Shown here: piece by piece, positions 22,925-34,904 of the stretch
Layout of the letters: the number at the start of each line of letters is the position of its first letter
Position numbering within the stretch: position 1 is the stretch's first letter
Source of the DNA: Poa pratensis
Taxonomy: Eukaryota; Streptophyta; Magnoliopsida; Poales; Poaceae
Length of the DNA: 64,000 nt
NCBI GenBank assembly: GCA_947311845.1
Contig: CAMZMU010000062.1
Span: 45,466,030 to 45,530,029 of the forward strand
Direction: 5' to 3'
Translations under genes and position numbers: made by a program
Notes under the pieces: generated by a model
What the model was told of the DNA's origin: nothing
Database searches by the model: none
What the model saw: the letters and a program-made list of their open reading frames with translations, nothing else

Positions 22925-23800
22925 ACTTAGTTTGTTTTAATACTGATGTAGTGGAGCTGCATGGCCTTTTGGAGGCGAGGAATCAATTGCATCTGATAAC
23001 ATTTGCTTGATTTAGTACCTTTTGGAGGAGAATTCTCAAACCTTATTTTTTGTATATATCTACAACGGGAGTCCTAACTACTTAATTGTGCATGCTCATC
23101 AACTTTCAGCTATACGGCATATCTGAGCCCCCGGAAAGAATACAAAGTTAGGATACTATAATTTTGTATAATTGTACATGCATTTCCATCGGTACCGTGG
23201 AGACATTTAGTTTGGTTGTCAGACTATGAGCGTAAAAGCTGACTCGGTGTCGATTGATTCCTACTACTCAAAAGCTAAATGACATGTGGTGTAGACATGT
23301 AGTGTGTTGGCTAACTTATATGTAAAAGAGTAAGCTACTGATATTCTTCTTGTCAGACTGTGACCGGAAAGGCGGACTCAATGTCGATTGATTTCTACTA
23401 TTCAAAACTAAATGACATGTGGTTTTTTGTGTTGGCTAACTTATATCTAAAAGGAGTAAGCTAATGATAATTTTGTAGACTGTTTGTGATAACTAGGATT
23501 GTAAATATTCAGTGTATGAGTGTCTGGAATTGAGTTCCGCTTATATATTGAATGATTTCTTACAGAAAAATTAAGCTGTCAAGAGCCATACTCGAATTGA
23601 ATGATTTAATGTTGTGTTTTCTCTGAATTTTCTTGAGCAGGGGGGATCTTGCAGGGGACTTATCATTTCAGCATTGCTATGGCCACCCCACCTGCTCCGC
23701 CTTCAATCAGCTCAACCCGCCTTGGGTATAGCCTCCAGCCCTCCACCACTCCCTGGCGACCTCTGGCCAGAGCAAGTCGTCGCCTCCCCTCTGTCCCGAC

Positions 23801-24079
23801 TATACCTGGCCATGGATCGGGCCGGGCCTTAAAAAGCCCACGGGCGAAATCCCAGGCCCAGGTCCATCCGACGTTCGGGCCTATATTTCGGGCCCATGCC
23901 CACCCATAACAGCAAAATCCCATCGGGCTTTCAGGCCTCGGGCCGGGCCTTTTCCTTAAAACGCCAATATGCAAAGCCCAGGCCTATGCGACCTTCGGGC
24001 CGACCCATGTCGGCCCAGGCCCGACCCATGTCGGCCCAGGCCCTGGAATTTCGGGCCGGGCTTCCCATGGCCAGGTATA
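23801..24079. mobile_element. hAT-type MITE, copy 1
   Basis: GTCCCGAC occurs at 23793-23800 and 24080-24087, an 8-bp target duplication. The ends TATACCTGGCCATGG and CCATGGCCAGGTATA are perfect inverses. The interior is rich in repeated GGGCC motifs. Confidence 0.9.
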
Positions 24080-24885
24080 GTCCCGACCAGCTGAGGCGCT
24101 CCCTATAAATTTTCTGATCTGTGCTATTTGTTGCCATGGATACATGGGAAAATCAGACAAGTTCAAAGTTTCAATGTCACGTAGTGTTTAACCTCTGCTT
24201 TCAGGATGTGCACTTATGCAAACTTAGATTCTCGAAAAAGTTGATTTTTGTGAGTCAACAAGCCGAGCAGCTCTGCTATTTTTCCTTTTATTAGTTTCCT
24301 GATATGAGAATTGAGATGCGAGCTGAGTGTTCACATATGTACTTCAGTGTACAGATAGTTATGACAGCTCTACTATTAAGATCGATGCCCAAAAAATGTT
24401 GTTTTGTTGTTGTTGCTACTACCGCCGAGACCTATGTATCATGCAACATGATTTTTAGGTAGTGGTGTGTAGTTGATACAGAGGTGTATTTTATCAGCAG
24501 ATTGAGATTTATTGTAACTTCTTTTGAACCATGAATCGTGCAATGTTATTGTATCTGCTTTTATTGGAAGAAACTTAGAATAGTTTGATGACCTCTCTTT
24601 TATTTGACATGTTCTCAATTATAAAAGACACCTTATTTCTATCTATAGTAATATTTAGTATTTTATGACGTTTGTAAATTATTTTAGCAGTTTCACATCT
24701 ATGTCAAGCATAGAAGTAAACTACGCAATATACTACATCACATTCAAGGGGAATTAAAGACTTCCGCTTCAAGAGCCGATCGAGTCTATATATTTAGGTT
24801 TATCTTATGAGTAAAGATACCACCGTCCCTGAACTTTGTCATATAACAATATTATGAGCAATGAGCTAAAGTATTTTTTGGGTTG

Positions 24886-24950
24886 CTCCGTAGCAACGCA
24901 CGGGCTTTACTATTAAATGGGAGTTCGTACGTTGGTACGTCTCCCATTTT
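24886..24950 (+). repeat. Helitron 3'-end / 5'-end junction with 5' subterminal hairpin
   Basis: CCGTAGCAACGCACGGG, the 3' hairpin motif, is followed at once by CTTTACTATTAAATGGGAG, a 5' end lacking its first T. The start of the second element can fold: GGGAG-tt-CGTAC-gttg-GTACG-t-CTCCC. The same junction recurs at 28207-28271 in unit 2. Confidence 0.75.
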
Positions 24951-27121
24951 CTGCCACACCAACGATCCTTCGATCGATCGATGGATACTGTCATCGCTTG
25001 CATGGGCCGGCCCATTAAGGACGATTTCTTTCCTATTAGTACATGACGATTAGGATGGAAAGCATATTGACAAAGGATTCCTTTCCCAGAATAATCAACG
25101 CAGACCACGCAATCCAATTATTATCGTTACTTTCCCGCATACTGGCCTATACAATCAGAGAATGAAATTTTGAGTACAGCAACCTGTCGCCTGGGCTCGA
25201 GGCGTAGACCAACCTTCCACGGGCTGTGCAGGCGAGGGAGGCGCGCTCGGTGACGACAGGGCGGAAGGAGGCGCAGGCGAGGGAGGTACGGGCGAGCGCC
25301 GCTGGGCCAGGCAGGAGGAGGAAGATCTCCTCCGAGTTCTTGTCCGCGAGGGCCTTGAGAGTCCGTACGTCGGTACGTCGTCCCATTTTCTGCCTTCGTC
25401 TGGTCGATCGCGTCGCGAGCGCGGCATATGGGCCAAGCCCAGCAAAGCCTGCTTGCCTCGCAACCAGCACGTCGTTTTTCTCCTGGCGTCCAGCGAAGGA
25501 GACAGTACCCATGCCTAGGGTTCCTTCTCCACCACACCGCTACGCACTACGCAGTTCATCGGCGCCGCCTCCCTGCCCAGCGCGCCGGCCGCACCATCAG
25601 GGTAATAAGATGGCCTACACCCCCGCCCCATTCCCCATGGTCACGTTCTGTGCCGCACTCTGCCGGATCAGCATCGGGCTGCTGGCCATCGCCGGCATAC
25701 CGCCCGCGGCCGCCGATCTACCCTATCAACGCGCCGTCGGTTGTGCCCTGCCCGCCTCCGGTTCCCCCTCCACTGGATGGTGCCCATGCGAGCGCCGCCG
25801 GCCTCCTCGCGCCCATGGATGTTGCATCCGTTCTCCATCCTCCACTGTGTTCATCCTGACTCCCCGAAGAACGACACATGTACTCCCCGGCGAACCAGCC
25901 CTGATCCGATCTCCCTCTTGATTTCTTGCCATGATGGTTGGCAGAAGGATTGCGAGACATTGGGTCCTACCTGGGAATTCACCTGCAACCACGGGAGTAC
26001 CTCGATTCTTGATGCTGTTCTGGATTGCGATGTTGCACGAGAGGTTCTTCAGATGGATGTGAATTTTCGTTTTTCAGTCCAGGTTCGCATGCAGTCCAGG
26101 ACGTGGTGCAGGCAGCCATGGGGAAAGACGACCCTGGTGCAGCCCAGCCTCCTCGTTCAGCAAAGCAGCACCTGCTTGCTGAAGTTTTTTGTCCGTTTCA
26201 ACCTAAGCTCATGGTTTTTAGATCGAAAGGTATGGACAAGTTAAACTTAGTTTGTTTTAATACTGATATAGTGGAGCTGCATGGCCTTTTGGAGGCGAGG
26301 AATCAATTGCATCTGATAACATTTGCTTGATTTAGTACCTTTTGGAGGAGAATTCTCAAACCTTATTTTTTGTATATATCTACAACGGGAGTCCTAACTA
26401 CTTAATTGTGCATGCTCATCAACTTTCAGCTATACGGCATATCTGAGCCCCGGAAAGAATACAAAGTTAGGATACTATAATTTTGTATAATTGTACATGC
26501 ATTTCCATCGGTACCGTGGAGACATTTAGTTTGGTTGTCAGACTATGAGCGTAAAAGCTGACTCGGTGTCGATTGATTCCTACTACTCAAAAGCTAAATG
26601 ACATGTGGTGTAGACATGTAGTGTGTTGGCTAACTTATATGTAAAAGAGTAAGCTACTGATATTCTTCTTGTCAGACTGTGACCGGAAAGGCGGACTCAA
26701 TGTCGATTGATTTCTACTATTCAAAACTAAATGACATGTGGTTTTTTGTGTTGGCTAACTTATATCTAAAAGGAGTAAGCTAATGATAATTTTGTAGACT
26801 GTTTGTGATAACTAGGATTGTAAATATTCAGTGTATGAGTGTCTGGAATTGAGTTCCGCTTATATATATTGAATGATTTCTTACAGAAAAATTAAGCTGT
26901 CAAGAGCCATACTCGAATTGAATGATTTAATGTTGTGTTTTCTCTGAATTTTCTTGAGCAGGGGGGATCTTGCAGGGGACTTATCATTTCAGCATTGCTA
27001 TGGCCACCCCACCTGCTCCGCCTTCAATCAGCTCAACCCGCCTTGGGTATAGCCTCCAGCCCTCCACCACTCCCTGGCGACCTCTGGCCAGAGCAAGTCG
27101 TCGCCTCCCCTCTGTCCCGAC

Positions 27122-27400
27122 TATACCTGGCCATGGATCGGGCCGGGCCTTAAAAAGCCCACGGGCGAAATCCCAGGCCCAGGTCCATCCGACGTTCGGG
27201 CCTATATTTCGGGCCCATGCCCACCCATAACAGCAAAATCCCATCGGGCTTTCAGGCCTCGGGCCGGGCCTTTTCCTTAAAACGCCAATATGCAAAGCCC
27301 AGGCCTATGCGACCTTCGGGCCGACCCATGTCGGCCCAGGCCCGACCCATGTCGGCCCAGGCCCTGGAATTTCGGGCCGGGCTTCCCATGGCCAGGTATA
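27122..27400. mobile_element. hAT-type MITE, copy 2 (made by the tandem duplication)
   Basis: Identical in structure to the copy at 23801-24079, with the same GTCCCGAC flanks (27114-27121, 27401-27408). It was multiplied by the segmental duplication and did not transpose. Confidence 0.9.
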
Positions 27401-28519
27401 GTCCCGACCAGCTGAGGCGCTCCCTATAAATTTTCTGATCTGTGCTATTTGTTGCCATGGATACATGGGAAAATCAGACAAGTTCAAAGTTTCAATGTCA
27501 CGTAGTGTTTAACCTCTGCTTTCAGGATGTGCACTTATGCAAACTTAGATTCTCGAAAAAGTTGATTTTTGTGAGTCAACAAGCCGAGCAGCTCTGCTAT
27601 TTTTCCTTTTATTAGTTTCCTGATATGAGAATTGAGATGCGAGCTGAGTGTTCACATATGTACTTCAGTGTACAGATAGTTATGACAGCTCTACTATTAA
27701 GATCGATGCCCAAAAAATGTTGTTTTGTTGTTGTTGCTACTACCGCCGAGACCTATGTATCATGCAACATGATTTTTAGGTAGTGGTGTGTAGTTGATAC
27801 AGAGGTGTATTTTATCAGCAGATTGAGATTTATTGTAACTTCTTTTGAACCATGAATCGTGCAATGTTATTGTATCTGCTTTTATTGGAAGAAACTTAGA
27901 ATAGTTTGATGACCTCTCTTTTATTTGACATGTTCTCAATTATAAAAGACACCTTATTTCTATCTATAGTAATATTTAGTATTTTATGACGTTTGTAAAT
28001 TATTTTAGCAGTTTCACATCTATGTCAAGCATAGAAGTAAACTACGCAATATACTACATCACATTCAAGGGGAATTAAAGACTTCCGCTTCAAGAGCCGA
28101 TCGAGTCTATATATTTAGGTTTATCTTATGAGTAAAGATACCACCGTCCCTGAACTTTGTCATATAACAATATTATGAGCAATGAGCTAAAGTATTTTTT
28201 GGGTTGCTCCGTAGCAACGCACGGGCTTTACTATTAAATGGGAGTTCGTACGTTGGTACGTCTCCCATTTTCTGCCACACCAACGATCCTTCGATCGATC
28301 GATGGATACTGTCATCGCTTGCATGGGCCGGCCCATTAAGGACGATTTCTTTCCTATTAGTACATGACGATTAGGATGGAAAGCATATTGACAAAGGATT
28401 CCTTTCCCAGAATAATCAACGCAGACCACGCAATCCAATTATTATCGTTACTTTCCCGCATACTGGCCTGTACAATCAGAGAATGAAATTTTGAGTACAG
28501 CAACCTGTCGCCTGGGCTC

Positions 28520-28905
28520 GAGGCGTAGACCAACCTTCCACGGGCTGTGCAGGCGAGGGAGGCGCGCTCGGTGACGACAGGGCGGAAGGAGGCGCAGGCG
28601 AGGGAGGTACGGGCGAGCGCCGCTGGGCCAGGCAGGAGGAGGAAGATCTCCTCCGAGTTCTTGTCTACGAGGGCCTTGAGCCAGCTTCGTTTATCGGCGC
28701 CGGCGAGGGTCGGTTGGCGGCGCCGGCGACGCCATGGCGGGCGGGTGGTCGAGCGCCGACAGGGGTGGAGAGGAGGATGGGGATGGTTGGGGCTTGGTGG
28801 TGCTGCGGCCTGCGGGCTACGGGCCAACGGCGACGTCGCGTGAGCGAGCGACCGTGGAAGAAGATGGGAGTGAGTGAGGAGTTGGGGATGGGTGACCGAG
28901 GTCAA
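28520..28905 (-). other. Possible captured gene fragment in the Helitron
   Basis: A minus-strand open frame runs from about 28905 through DKRSWLKALVDKNSEEIFLL and GPAALARTSLACASFRPVV. The first part is missing in the copy at 25226-25359, which is cut by the duplication joint. Composition is high GC. No domain was recognised. Confidence 0.3.
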
Positions 28906-28986
28906 CGGAGAGGTAGAGAGTGATGTTTTTCTTTCCTGTTTCTTGCTAAACTAGATTAGCTAATTTAGACACCCCTCATAAAAAAG

Positions 28987-29734
28987 GGGTTCGGATCCCC
29001 TGGAGTTGGACTCAACTCCACCGGGTGGAGTTGGACAAATCCCAGCCCTTCTATCCTTCCTATGGCTCAGATTTCACCACCGTTTTCCAGTTTTGGATAA
29101 GGTCGTGAAGCTTCAGGACATGTACACAATTCCCCTCGTCTCTCCAATTCTCCATCAGCCGATGTACTCTCCAGCTCCGGCAGCCAGCCGACGGCCTAAA
29201 TCCGGCCTCCTCCACTAGCGTCGTTGCCGTGCCATGAGCTCACCCAAGTCGTGTGGACCTCCTCCAGTAGGATCGCCGTTGTGCCACGAGCTCGGCCGAG
29301 TCGCCATCATCCCGGGGGCTCGCCCCAAATCGCGAGCGTGCAGTCTCCACTGAGTCGCCGCCGTACCGGGAGCTCGCCGCACATCGTGAGCTTGCAGCCT
29401 CCATGGAGTCGACGCCGCACCGGGAGCTCGCCCCACATTGCGAGCTTGGAGCCTCCATGGAGTCGTCGCCGTACCGGGAGCTCGCCGCACATCGCGAGCT
29501 TGCAGCCTTCATGGAGTCGACGCTGCACCGGGAGCTCGCCCCACATCGCGAGCTTGCAGCAGTACATGAATTCGAGCTTCATGGGAGGAAGAACTTCCCT
29601 CCAAATTACGGAGTAGTAGATAAATCACAGGTTGTTACGGTTGGTAAAATCTGAGCCATAGGATGGATAGAAGGGCTGGGATTTGCGCAACTCCACCCGG
29701 TGGAGTTGAGTCCAACTCCAGGGGATCTGAACCC
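28987..29734. mobile_element. Non-autonomous Mutator-like element (MULE)
   Basis: ATAAAAAAG flanks both ends (28978-28986, 29735-29743), the 9-bp duplication typical of Mutator. Inverted ends start GGGTTCGGATCCCCTGGAGT and pair for about 100 bp with the right end ACTCCAGGGGATCTGAACCC. The 748-bp element has no transposase and contains a 60-bp tandem repeat array. Confidence 0.9.
29310..29570. repeat. 60-bp tandem repeats inside the MULE
   Basis: At least four units share CCGGGAGCTCGCC and CGAGCTTGCAGCC(T) at 60-bp steps. Because 60 is a multiple of three, repeated 20-residue units appear in several frames on both strands. They are probably not coding. Confidence 0.8.
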
Positions 29735-30024
29735 ATAAAAAAGCTAATTTAGACATATTGGTCTCCCTTTGATTTTTATCTGCTTAGAGATGATCCCGTT
29801 ATTAATTTTAATTTTAATATATATGCTTTTAAATATATTGAGATAATAGGCACCGACATGTCTTATCAAATTATACTTTTTATCGATATACACCGCAATC
29901 GAAAGGGATTGTCAGTTATATCCATTGGATGTCTTATCCTTACACATGGATTTTCGCATGTATTATATTGACAAAACATTATAAGAAAATAGAATCCGTA
30001 GCAACGCACGGGCATTCACCTAGT

Positions 30025-30849
30025 GAAGTGAGTTTCGGACTACGCCTGCAACAACCATCTTTGGCACATGATGGTGGGGTGGACCTCGGACACTCGTAGA
30101 TTGGGTAGTTTAGGTCTACCATTCATAGCTATCGGTGTTTTGGTGGGATGTTCTAACAGGCGGAGACCTCCCCGCCATGAAGCACTATGTCCTTAGAGAT
30201 GCTCGACTGACCAATATGTTGTGGTCTCCAACGCCGTCAATGGCCTATTGGAGGGCGTCAGTTCGATATTCATACATATGAGTGGTGATTGTACTTGTGC
30301 CATCTTCTTGCTCCTTGTCTATGCGGTGTTTGCCTTTGGCGGCAGCAAAACTCGAGGTATTGATAGCCACATAGAGAATTTATTAAAACATATTTTTCCA
30401 AAAAAAAGGCCAGTTTACGGGGGAATAGGGATTTTTAGGTTTTCTGCTCGAAAAAACGTAAAATGAGATCATAACATTTGACGAGGATCTGTTAAAGAAA
30501 AACATTTGTCGAGGACAAACGTCAAATAGTTTCCCTAGAGACTGCTCATTCTTGCATAGTACACTGATAGACATCTTATAGCTAGTATCCCTAAACTAAA
30601 CGGCTAGCCGGAGATCATTTCATGATTGGCCCTCGGAGGACCGATAACTGGTCTGCATGATTGGGTGAACATATTCTATTGCGTATGTCCATCTACCGAC
30701 CATTGGTTAAGCTGCCATTTCTACTTCTAAATTGCGTGTTCCTTCGTTTGCTGGGTTTAGTGGTTTGCATGTACCTACGCCTTCTTTTGGCAAACGACGA
30801 GGAATGCCGCATCTCACCGGTACTGCACTGCTGTTTGGAGCCTGATAGC
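30025..30849. other. Region between Helitron and hAT, no gene recognised
   Basis: This is moderately AT-rich sequence with short open frames and no domain. It is the right-hand continuation of the DNA that the Helitron entered at 22021. Confidence 0.5.
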
Positions 30850-31034
30850 ACCATTGGCAGGGCCGGGCCGGCTAAATCCGGGGCCCTGTGCGAAAATTTA
30901 AAAACGGGCCCTATCTTACACAAAAATTCGAACTAATAAATAATTGTAATGTATATGACAGAAAATTTAGGTAACATTTGAATATATTGAGAATCATACC
31001 TATATAACTCGAAGTTGCATAACGTTTATTTGAA

Positions 31035-31411
31035 CATCGTTATTCTTGTTGTGTTCTTTGAGATGAAATCTTCAATCATATCCTCATAATCAAGAGAATC
31101 CCAGTTTCTTGGATCAAATATATCATACCGAAAAGAATCATCAAAATCCGCACCAGGTGAATTATTCGAGTTAACATCAATATGATCTTCCTCTACCTCA
31201 ATATTATCTGTCTTTGTCTGGCCATCTCTAAAATGATTGTAAGGAACAATGCAAGTGCAAGGGTGGAAGGATCAACAGACTGATTACCGGATGACACTTG
31301 TGATGCTTCTTTTCTAACAAACTTGTCCATAGAACCTTTTTGAGATTTAATTAAATTTTGTTCCTTTTCTTTTCACTTACGCTTCTGCAAACCAGACTGA
31401 TGTTTCCCCAT
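31035..31411 (-). pseudogene. hAT transposase N-terminal remnant (TTF-zinc-finger type)
   Basis: An ATG at 31411 opens MGKHQSGLQKRK and then meets a stop. In shifted frames the text continues with a basic run, MDKFVRKEASQVSSG and later IFDPRNWDSLDYEDMIEDF. This is the usual start of grass hAT proteins with a TTF-type zinc finger (K-rich head, then a FDPxNW segment). The zinc finger, catalytic and dimerisation parts are missing because the left terminal repeat follows within about 180 bp. At least one frameshift and one stop are present. Confidence 0.6.
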
Positions 31412-32305
31412 GATGAAGCAAACCTATATTATTAACACAAGATACAAGAGATGAATGAAATAAAATTTATGTATGAATGCGATCATGCAAGCAGAAATTA
31501 GAACTTTAGAAGTGACGATACAAACCTGTTTTTTTGATCTGCCGATGGGCGATGAAGAGGAACCGAGGAAGTAAGGTACTGTCGACGGCGCAGCAACGTT
31601 GTAGATGCGTGTGTGTGCGTCGGCGGCGCAACAGCCTTGTGGATGCGTCCGTCGGTGGCTCGGTGCGTCGTGAGTGCGCCGGCCGGTCGGCGTCTCGGCG
31701 AGGGGGCCTGGGATTCGCCGAACCGTCACGTTGTGTTTTTTTTTAGAACAATCGTTGTGCAGCTGTGAGATACGATCGATCGATAGGACCATGCCACGCG
31801 GAAGCGCCGAACAGCCCAGTCCTACGCGGAGACGGACTCACGTACGTGACTGCATGCCAGCGGGCCTGCTTCATGGGCCAAATCCTTCAGAGTGCTATAC
31901 AAATATATATAGGTACTAGCTAAATACCCGTGCGTTGCTACGGGCTAAAAATGTCGTAATTTGCACACATGAAATCGACATACAACATTGTCAGTGCTTC
32001 CCCTACTCTATGAATTATTTAGATTTATCTAGATCTCGATGCAGTAACAGAACATGCATAACACCACAAGTGCTCTGCTGGTGCCACTGCGCGATACGTA
32101 CTGAAAGAATATAATAGCTTACACTTTCTTTTTTTCTAAATGTTATAACAGCCTACCCTTCCGATAGCCCCAATACATATATGTCATCCGAAATGTTCTC
32201 TAGTTGTTTTTTCTTCAAAAAGAGCGGCAGCTTTGAAACATTCAGCCTCAGCTGCTGACATGTCATCTGGCTCTTCGCATAGTAGGTCAAGATTAAATAA
32301 GGCCA

Positions 32306-32866
32306 GATCGGCTGCTCCGGCGGCTGCTCCGGCAGCGGGAGGATGGGGAAGCCCCGATCTGCGGCGTGTATATAGCGTAGGTTCGGTTTGGGATCCAGCC
32401 AGAGGCGTTGGGGAGGCGGAGGCGTTTCCAGAGTGGTTTTTGCTGACGAAGATCTTCCCCTTCGACGGTGGCGCTTCTCGGAGCTCTGCCGTGGTTCTTC
32501 GTCCTCCGTCGTGCTCGCAGCTCTCGAGGTGCCGTTCGCGACTTCCCCGTGCCAGAGTCCGTGGGACGGCGGATCTGGTTTGTGGAGTTTCCATGGAAGA
32601 AGATGATGAAGATTGGCTCGACGACGACGGTGGTCTTCGGAGTAGGCCCTCTGGGGCCGGTGCTCGGCGACTTCCCGTGCGCCTGGGGACTGCTTCCGAT
32701 CCAAGGCATCAAGGGAGGCAGCGGCGACGGCGCGCCACCGACAGCTTCGTCTCGCCGGCGTGGTCGACGTGCAGAGGGGCTTGGGTGTAATTTTGTTTTC
32801 TTTGCGGACTTCTCTGTAATGCTGCCGATCTGATGTTATCCTCTTCCACCCGCTAATAAAAAAAAA
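32306..32866 (+). mobile_element. Retroposon-like block ending in poly-A
   Basis: A GC-rich stretch passes into a tail containing TCTCTGTAATGCTGCC and then CTAATAAAAAAAAA, like the 3' end of a grass LINE. GGCCA occurs just before (32301-32305) and just after (32867-32871), a weak candidate target duplication. It could equally be a captured gene end. Confidence 0.4.
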
Positions 32867-33018
32867 GGCCATATGAATTTTTGTATCAAGTCGCAGTAAG
32901 TTAGAACCGTATAGAAGTAAAAAAAAACATATAATGCATCTCTCTTTTGCACCGATCATAGAGTAGCAGATACTTATAGCAGTATGGATAGCAATTTTGG
33001 TACAGCAAAGAACATCTA

Positions 33019-33141
33019 CTACCTCCGATCCATATTAGTGGGCACAACTTTGTCTAGATACACATGTATCTAGTCTAAATACTTAACTAGATACACATGA
33101 ATTTAGACAAAGCTATGCCCACTAATATGGATCGGAGGGAG
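33019..33141. mobile_element. Stowaway MITE
   Basis: Ends are CTACCTCCGATCCATATTAG and its inverse CTAATATGGATCGGAGGGAG, with TA on both sides (33017-33018, 33142-33143). It is 123 bp and palindromic. Confidence 0.92.
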
Positions 33142-33313
33142 TACAATCAATGCACGAAACAGTCCGTAGAACACACATCTAAATCTAAAAAAAGGCAATG
33201 CATTAAGGCAGCAATCACTTTCCCGCTGCCCGCTCCTCTCCACTAAATCACCACACGCATGCTACTCCTCTGACCTCTCCATCGCGAACCCGCGAACCCG
33301 CACACGTGCTGCT

Positions 33314-34904
33314 TGATACGTCTCCAACGTATCTATAATTTCTGATGTTCCATGCTTATATTATACCAATTGCTACATGTTTTATATACACTTCATATCA
33401 CTTTTATGCATTTTCTGGGACTAACCTATTAACAAGATGCCACAGTGCCAGTTCCCTGTTTTCTGCTGTTTTTGGTTTCAGAAAAGTACTTCTGCGAATA
33501 TTCTCGGAATTGCACGAAACAAAAGGCCACGTCCTTATTTTTCCGGCGCCGTCACGGAGTCCGAAGGAGAGACGAAGGAGGGCGCCGAGGTGGCCAAACC
33601 ACACCCCGGCGCGGGTGGGCCCCCTGCCACGCCACCAGGTGGTGTGGGCCCCTCGAGCCTCCACCGACGTTGCCCCTTTGCCTATATATTGCCTCAGACG
33701 CGAAAACCCTAAAACACGAAGTCATATTTCCAGAAGAGTTCCGCAGCGCCGCCGCCATCGACGACAAGTTTCGGAGGACAGAAGTCTCTGTTCCGGCACG
33801 CTGCCGGGACGGGGAATTGCCCCCGGAGTCATCTCCATCGACACCACCGCCATCTTCATCGCCGCTGCTGACTCCCATGATGAGGAGGGAGTAGTTCTCC
33901 CCCGAGGCTGAGGGCTCTACCGGTAGCTATGTGGTTCATCTCTCTCTCACATGGTGTGATCTTTATGTGATCATGTGTATTGCTAGTATCGCTGAATACA
34001 TTAATATATTTATGCTACTCAAGTGATTTTGTCTAGTTTCTGGAGTCTTTGTGACAACACGGTATCAAGGTGACAGTGTGGGTACTTGTGTGACTCTATG
34101 AATAATTTAGATATCTATCATGGCTTGTTCTTGGGAACTGTGGTGTTTGTTTACTCAGACTTTGAGGAGTGCTTTTGCAGCCCTACACGTAGTACTCTTG
34201 TGTTATCAAGAAGGAGAATAATCCCGAGCAGTATTTACTTGTGTTCAGTTGTGCTAATCTAGTTGAATATGTAGATGTTACTCTTTATCTATTATGCACT
34301 CTATAGGTTACTTTAATATGAACTCCGGTACTCTCCACGGTGTGACGGTGACAGTGTGCGCATCGTGTGTGATTCCTTTATGACGTTGTGGATCTTGTTT
34401 ACTCCGGCTTGAGGTGTGCTTTTGTAGCCCTACACAATGAATGGTGTTTGTTATCCAACAAGAGAGTGTTTAAGAGTAGCTTTTACTTATTCAGTTATGA
34501 GATCATTGTTGAGAGTGTCCACTAGTGAAAGTATGATCCCTAGGCCTTGTTTCTAAGCATTGAAACACCGTTTACAACAAGTTCTGCTACATATTTGCTT
34601 GCTGCCATCTTTATTTCAGATTGCAGTTACTACTTATAATCATCCCTATCACTTGTATTTCACTATCTCTTCGCCGAACTAGTGCACCTATACATCTGAC
34701 AAGTGTATTGGGTGTGTTGGGGACACAAGAGACTTCTTGTATCTTAATTGCAGGGTTGCTTGAGAGGAATATCTTTGACCTCTACCTCCCTGAGTTCGAT
34801 AAACCTTGGGTGATTCACTTAAGGGAAACTTGCTGCTGTTCTACAAACCTCTGCTCTTGGAGTCCCAACACTGTTTACAAGAATAGAAGCACACGTAGAC
34901 ATCA
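33314..34904 (+). repeat. Solo LTR (TGATACGTCTCC family)
   Basis: It begins TGATACGTCTCCAACG and ends GTAGACATCA. CTGCT flanks both sides (33309-33313, 34905-34909). No partner LTR or internal region exists, so it is a 1.59-kb solo LTR left by recombination. It is related to, but clearly diverged from, the LTR pair at 54863 and 60245. Confidence 0.88.

Larger units (their letters stand above)
22040..28680 (+). repeat. Direct tandem duplication, two 3.32-kb units
   Basis: Unit 1 is 22040-25359 and unit 2 is 25360-28680. They differ by about a dozen scattered substitutions and short indels by eye. The joint reads CTTGAG|AGTCCG, joining the end of the unit to its own start with at most one base of homology. 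The copies include the hAT MITE, so the duplication came after that insertion. Confidence 0.93.
22022..30023 (+). mobile_element. Composite non-autonomous Helitron, two elements head to tail
   Basis: The left end is TCTTTACTATTAAATGGGAG preceded by A (22021). The right end is CCGTAGCAACGCACGGGCAT and then TCACCTAG followed by T (30024). That fits Helitron rules: TC start, hairpin then CTRR end, insertion between A and T, no target duplication. An internal copy of the 3' hairpin motif at 24886-24903 runs straight into a second 5' end (24905 on). The 8.0 kb include a 3.32-kb direct duplication. No Rep/helicase is encoded, so movement would need a helper. It holds two copies of a hAT MITE, a MULE and GC-rich segments that may be captured gene fragments. 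Confidence 0.8.

Noticed and set aside
29310..29570. Regular 60-bp repeats considered as a CRISPR-like array
   Set aside because: There are no unique spacers between constant repeats, and the context is a plant MULE.
32153..32959. 268-codon minus-strand frame
   Set aside because: Lies antisense to a poly-A-ended retroposon-like block and has no recognisable domain.
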